DNA of 21,451 nucleotides from Gracilaria vermiculophylla (Eukaryota; Rhodophyta; Florideophyceae; Gracilariales; Gracilariaceae): the NCBI GenBank assembly GCA_019155205.2, contig JAHNZQ020000172.1, forward strand, positions 1,179,395 to 1,200,845. Reading direction: 5' to 3'. Positions 17,741 to 21,451 of the stretch are shown here, one piece after another. Within the stretch, counting starts at the first letter, position 1; every line of letters starts with the position of its first letter. A model generated the notes under the pieces. The model ran no database searches, was not told where the DNA came from, and saw nothing but the letters and a program-made list of their open reading frames with translations. Both the position numbers and the translations under genes were made by a program.

Positions 17741-19259
17741 ATCACGAACCACTACCTCTGTTCGCTCTTATGGCCCATTTCGCCGAAATACATACCGGCA
17801 TCCGATCTGCTCACGAGACGTATAAACTAGCACAATCGTTGCTCTCACCAGACACCGACACATCGCCGAGCTCTCACCTTACCATGAACTTTCAGATAAC
17901 AGAAGGACTCATTTATTGGACAGGAACATCGCCAACACGGCTTTACATCCCCACCGAGAGCATGCAGAGGGAGTTCATTACACATTTCTATTGCATTGAC
18001 CACCTGAGTGCGGATAAGACGTATTTCAAGACTATGCACCACGCTTATTGGCCTCAGATGTACAGGTGAGTATTCAATTACGCCCGCAAATGTCGCCAAT
18101 ACCAGTCCGTCAAAATTCCCAACACTGCTCCCCCAGGCAAACTACAGCCCCTCTTCATCCCAACTCGGTGCTGGGAGACAGTCACGTTCGACGTTTTGAC
18201 GGAGCTCCCAAGGAATGACGCGGCACAGGACACAATCCCCGTCATCGTCGACAAACTGTCGAAGCGAGCACTTTTCACCCCAGTACGAAGTCGGCCTTCG
18301 CGAAGGAGACATTTGGACTCTTCGACAGCTATCTGGTCTCGAAGTTTGGGATCTCTCGTACCCTTGTCTCTGACCGAGATCCGAAGGTAGCCTCATAGTT
18401 CTGGCGCTCCCTCACGCGCCTCTTAGGCATCCATTCGAACCTATCGTCAGCAGACCATTCCGAGACAGACGGATAGTCAGAAAACATCACCCGAACCCTG
18501 TCAGCAATGCTCCGTCTCACGATCCAGGCCACCCCGACCGACTGGCACCTGGCCCTGCCAATGCTGGAGTTCGAATATGACTCCGTCCGACACGGAAGCA
18601 CCAGACTCACACCATTCGAAATCAGTCTAGGCTACACTCCACATTCTCCAGCGAAGCGCGCGCCCGACGTCCCACAATCATCCGATGCCGATGACTATAC
18701 CGCCCGTCGCGACGCTCTTTTGGCTCTAGCCCGCGACAATCTCGCCGCAGCGATTGCGCGCCAGAAGTACTTCACGGACAAAAATCGCTCCAGCTTACAA
18801 CTATCGGTCAACGACGTCTTCTTGGTCCGCGCCAACCGCATTTCGTCTGTCAGACGCACCAACCTGCCGAAAAAATGGCAGCCACGGTTCCTCGGCCCAC
18901 TCTGCGTTTTGGGAGTCCTGGGCTCGGTATCCTATCGCTTGGAACTACCGCCTACATTGAATCGAGCACACGATGATTATCAAGTGTCAAAACTCCGCAA
19001 ATTGTACGGCGACCGCTCCGGCCCACTCGACATCGTCATCGACATTGATGGTGTCGTCGAGCAAGAAGTGGAACGAATTCTGGAGAAACGTCGTATAAAC
19101 CGCTGCGTCGACTACCTCACGCATTATAGCAGAGATCGCGAGTCTGACGCAGTCTGGTTGCCACGCTCCGCGCTACGCAATTGCCGCGCAAAATTAGCCG
19201 AATTCACCACTAAATTTTACTCACTGAGACAATATCGTCGTGGGGAGGAGCGAATGTAA
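17741..19259 (+). pseudogene. Gypsy A integrase and chromodomain, frameshifted
   Basis: The frame from RNase H continues through GLIYWTGTSPTRLYIP to the integrase finger, with two His (about 17980-18005) and one Cys (RKCRQY). The last Cys position reads Tyr. A TGA lies at 18067-18069. The first catalytic Asp is in VTFDVLTELP. Near 18290-18310 the frame shifts to register 0, giving FGLFDSYLVSKFGISRTL and VSDRDPKV (second Asp). A TAG follows at 18396-18398, and another TAG at 18474-18476 lies inside the ETDG-x-SEN motif next to the catalytic Glu. The open stretch from 18507 encodes the core end, a GPL module (PRFLGPLCVLG), and from about 19065 a chromodomain (EVERILEKRR, then AVWLPRSALRNC). The chromodomain's W-x-G-Y strand is degraded. 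Confidence 0.9.
19240..19254 (+). other. Polypurine tract of gypsy A
   Basis: The bases gtggggaggagcgaa lie directly before the TG of the 3' LTR and also encode the last Pol residues. A G/A-rich run abutting the LTR is the plus-strand primer site in this family. One C and one T interrupt the purines. Confidence 0.75.
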
Positions 19260-19538
19260 CGAGTAGGCACAGTCCAGAGCGGTTCATGACCAATAGCTGA
19301 GCATAAATACCAAATTTTGTCCCACAGAGGGAAACGGTCCGGCACAGCGCAAATGCGTCGTGCAATCAAAAAGGCCTTTAGTCGGAAACAGCTATTTTAT
19401 TAAGAAACAGCTAATATATACTTAGAAACAGCAAGTATACTTAGAAACAGCTAGTTATTCTGACAATCAAAAGAGACCCGGCCCAGTTCTCCCTAGAGAT
19501 AGGACCGGACAGATTCTTCTCAATCATTCTGTGTTACA
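19255..19538 (+). repeat. 3' LTR of gypsy A
   Basis: This is a 284-bp region that starts TGTAAC and ends GTTACA, a 6-bp terminal inverted repeat typical of gypsy LTRs. It directly follows the polypurine tract. The pol stop codon (19257-19259) lies within its first five bases. Without a second copy the right boundary rests on the terminal repeat alone. Confidence 0.75.
19385..19453 (+). repeat. Four tandem ~20-bp repeats in gypsy A LTR
   Basis: The core gaaacagcta occurs at 19385, 19404, 19425 and 19444, the third with aa at its end. The spacing is 19, 21 and 19 bases, and AT-rich sequence fills the gaps. Tandem U3 repeats of this size often bind transcription factors. This function is inference. 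Confidence 0.75.
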
Positions 19539-20109
19539 TTTAGGCTCTCGAAGTGGTGTATGGATAGGTGTCCGTCATTTTTGGCGCTGCGCTGACTAGT
19601 GACGCCCGAAATGCGCGTGCCAAGGTTTTTGGGGCGCCTCAGTGGCTCTTTCCCAAACAAGTTGACCACAGCAGATACTATAATGCTTGTACTGTACTAG
19701 CACTGAAATGCAGTATTTGCATTTACATGACATGTTGCCATCGATACGCTTTCACCAGCAAAGTCAACCGAGTTCGACTCTGAGTCCTATTTGCCTTTCA
19801 GAGCATCATCACATCACAGATATACGCCGCTTAGCATAGAATACTGTGCTGTGTTGGTATTGCAATGTCGCCAGCATTATTTCTAAATATTTCAGTGTCA
19901 ATATGCCTTGGATATTGGCTAGTTTGTAATTTTGAGCTGAATTAGCATCCATCACTCCCTGCGCTGCTTCGAGTCTCTATAAACCCGACGGATCCCCTTT
20001 TTTGAGGCAGTCGGCGGAACACACATCCCTACCACCACTTCCATCTCCAAGCTTTCGACCGCCCGGCGACCATCACGTTCATCACTCTCGGGGCCCCGTA
20101 ACCTAACAC
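19539..20109. other. Non-coding stretch between gypsy A and the DDE pseudogene
   Basis: No frame of note is present. The last 130 bases are rich in C and T and contain a TATA-like motif (19977-19983), which gives it the look of a promoter and 5' leader. I found no terminal inverted repeat that would mark the left end of a DNA transposon. Confidence 0.5.
19977..19983 (+). promoter_or_regulatory. TATA-box-like motif
   Basis: The heptamer ctataaa sits in the context gagtctctataaacccg. It lies about 140 bp upstream of the first recognisable transposase codon, in the same direction. It is a plausible core promoter but unproven. Confidence 0.35.
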
Positions 20110-20115
20110 GCAACA

Positions 20116-20833
20116 GCAGCTACTGATGTATTTTTTCAGCAGTTTCTTTTGTCCATCTGGAAGCATGGTAGAAGGTAAAAAGTATTTCAGGGGCGAACAT
20201 AAATTGTATGGATTTAAAATGGGAACTTTTGTTTTGCCAAATGGTTTTGCAATTGTATTTGTTAATCATGCAACTAGATCCAAGGCAGGTATGGACAAAA
20301 GTTATTCAAATAATTCGGATAATAAAACAGCACTCGAGAAGCAGGACAATGAAAATGTAAAGCTTATTTTGGACGCAGGAGATCTTTTGGAGAATTTTCC
20401 ATATCAGGGGGCAGTGCTAATACATGAAAAATATCTAGGAGCCGGAGAACATGTAAGAACTACTCATCCCACTAAAGTAGCGGTGCGGGGAAGTACGATT
20501 ATAGCAGAAGAAGGGAATAATAAGAAAATTTGCAGTGACCGTATTATTGTGGAAAATATTTTTGATTTTGATTTTGGAAGGATGAAACAGCTATGAAATA
20601 TAATAGAATCTACATATAGGTGAGATGAAGAAGTTTATAAGGATATTTTTATGCTTTGTGTATCTTCAAGAAATGCGCACATTTTTCGTCATCATTTTTG
20701 AGCAAATGATGGAGAGTTTTACATTCGTGAGAAAATCAGACTACATTCTGTCGGAGAAGATGTATCAATAAATAGAAACTTAAGTCAAAGTACTGAGCGA
20801 AAAAAAGCGGTCGCAGAGGAACTACGCACCTAG
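20116..20833 (+). pseudogene. DDE superfamily endonuclease (Harbinger-like, DDE_Tnp_4 type), 5'-truncated and broken
   Basis: The first recognisable block is TDVFFQQF at 20122-20145, with the first catalytic Asp at 20125-20127. A 1-nt register change near 20148 leads into CPSGSMVEGKKYFRGEHKLYGFK and LPNGFAIVF, the HKLYG block of this transposase group. The second catalytic position, normally the D of DKGY, reads H in VLIHEKYLGAG. The third region, SDRIIVENIF, keeps the Glu, but FDFD residues from a small TTTGAT expansion precede FGRMKQL. The frame then meets TGA at 20594-20596, 20621-20623 and 20699-20701 but stays family-like to TAG 20831-20833 (DEEVYKDIFMLCVS, ANDGEFYIREKIRL). The N-terminal DNA-binding part is absent. 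Transposases of this type cut and paste DNA transposons; this copy is dead. Confidence 0.72.
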
Positions 20834-20870
20834 CATCAGGGTGGGTCTGATTAAGAGACAATCAACCCTT

Positions 20871-20900
20871 TGAATTTCTGGTTTTTTACATAGAAATTCA
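20871..20900. repeat. Inverted repeat with 9-bp arms
   Basis: The arms tgaatttct and agaaattca are perfect complements separated by 12 T-rich bases. It lies 38 bp after the transposase pseudogene. It may be chance in AT-rich DNA or a transcript-end structure. Confidence 0.5.
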
Positions 20901-21141
20901 TTTTTTTGCGCCAATTAGAAGGGAAGCGTAAATGAAGAATGTTTAGTGATGTTTGTCACTTATTACTGTAAAACGTTTTGCTGCGTCGTTGTACACCGTT
21001 TTTGTTGAACACTAGGTTTTGCTTTGCTACATACCGTACGTTTCTCAACGCAATTACTCACTTTTTGCTGGGCAGATGTAATATGTGCAGTGTTATAAAT
21101 TTTGGCCCCTTTTCGATCGAACAGGGAAATCAAACTGGTGG

Positions 21142-21193
21142 GCAAATGAGCAAATCATCAAATTTGATCAAACTTGATAATTTGCTCATTTGC
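21142..21193. repeat. 52-bp hairpin with 20-bp arms
   Basis: The left arm gcaaatgagcaaatcatcaa (21142-21161) and right arm ttgataatttgctcatttgc (21174-21193) pair with one mismatch. The 12-base loop itself contains the palindrome tttgatcaaa. No other repeat in the window matches it. It could be a small palindromic element, a hairpin RNA, or a transcription-end structure. Confidence 0.8.
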
Positions 21194-21451
21194 TACTGTG
21201 TTGGTGGAGATTGTCGAAAGTTGGCCATTCGAGCTAGAGAACAAACTGCAAAGGTATTGTCATTAAAGCGTCGACGGCGGTTTATAACCTTTTGGTAGAA
21301 TTACTGCATTACGCATCGAAAGACTTGTGATGCCGCATATGAAGTCACGTTGCGTGTACGTAACGTTTTGAGCAATCTAGCGCTCCGAATGGTGGTTAGA
21401 CAAATAAGAGTTATGAATGGGAGGACGCCTTGAGAGCGGATAACTCTGAAA

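Larger units (their letters stand above)
17510..19538 (+). mobile_element. Ty3/gypsy chromovirus A, right segment (RNase H end, IN, chromodomain, LTR)
   Basis: This is the continuation of the + strand element cut by gypsy B. It carries the remainder of RNase H, the integrase, a diverged chromodomain, a polypurine tract and the 3' LTR. The join of this segment with 2089 leaves the RNase H sense continuous apart from two stops, which shows that both parts belong to one copy. No 5' LTR partner is present in the window. Confidence 0.9.
20834..21451. other. Right flank, AT-rich, no gene recognised
   Basis: No frame resembles a protein. The short + strand frame at 20978-21298 covers a large hairpin and has no family pattern. 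Two inverted repeats (20871-20900 and 21142-21193) are the only structure seen. Confidence 0.55.

Noticed and set aside
480..20833. Fungal-type repeat-induced point mutation as the cause of decay
   Set aside because: There is no strong AT skew, many changes are indels or transversions, and the GC-rich stretches are preserved. At most a mild transition bias is suggested.
20978..21298. A 106-codon + strand frame in the right flank
   Set aside because: It covers the hairpin, lacks any family resemblance and is of a length expected by chance.
1..21451. CRISPR arrays, bacterial operons, tRNA or rRNA genes
   Set aside because: None is visible. The repeats found are LTRs, target duplications, LTR-internal repeats and hairpins, and the content is that of a eukaryotic nuclear genome.

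Overview
The window is eukaryotic repeat DNA. It holds no complete, intact host gene that I can recognise. Almost all of it is explained by three LTR retrotransposons inserted one inside another, followed on the right by a decayed DDE transposase gene. The transposase style (HKLYG block, second-half VEN..FGRM block) and the mixture of Ty3/gypsy chromoviruses with a Ty1/copia element would fit an oomycete or another protist or alga with a repeat-rich genome. This assignment is low confidence and rests on family resemblance only.

Layout. (A) The outermost element is a Ty3/gypsy chromovirus on the + strand, split in two: 480-2094 (protease, reverse transcriptase, first part of RNase H) and 17510-19538 (rest of RNase H, integrase, chromodomain, polypurine tract, one 284-bp LTR). 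Its gag and 5' LTR are missing and it carries frameshifts and stops. (B) Inserted into A's RNase H is a complete-ended Ty3/gypsy chromovirus on the - strand, 2095-17509. It has two 781-bp LTRs (2095-2875 and 16729-17509), a 5-bp target-site duplication (atcaa), a G/A polypurine tract, gag with a coiled coil and a CCHC knuckle, protease, RT, RNase H, integrase, and a chromodomain that lies about 420 codons beyond the integrase. Between pol and the polypurine tract lies about 1.8 kb without coding capacity. (C) Inserted into B between protease and RT is a Ty1/copia element on the - strand, 9208-13570. It has LTRs of 318 and 312 bp and a ccatt target-site duplication. Its single gag-pol frame has five stop codons but no frameshift.

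The order of insertion read from the nesting (A, then B, then C) agrees with decay. The C LTRs differ at roughly 4% of positions by eye and the B LTRs at roughly 9%. A has only one recognisable LTR. Removing C (4,363 bp plus one 5-bp repeat) gives an original length for B of about 11.05 kb.

Outside the nest, 1-479 has no gene but a TATA-like motif. The stretch 19539-20110 is non-coding with a second TATA-like motif. The DDE endonuclease pseudogene lies at about 20116-20833. The tail 20834-21451 is AT-rich, non-coding, and contains a strong 52-nt hairpin. Nothing here forms a cellular pathway: the genes work together only as the gag-pol machinery of their own element, and all three elements look incapable of autonomous movement as they stand.
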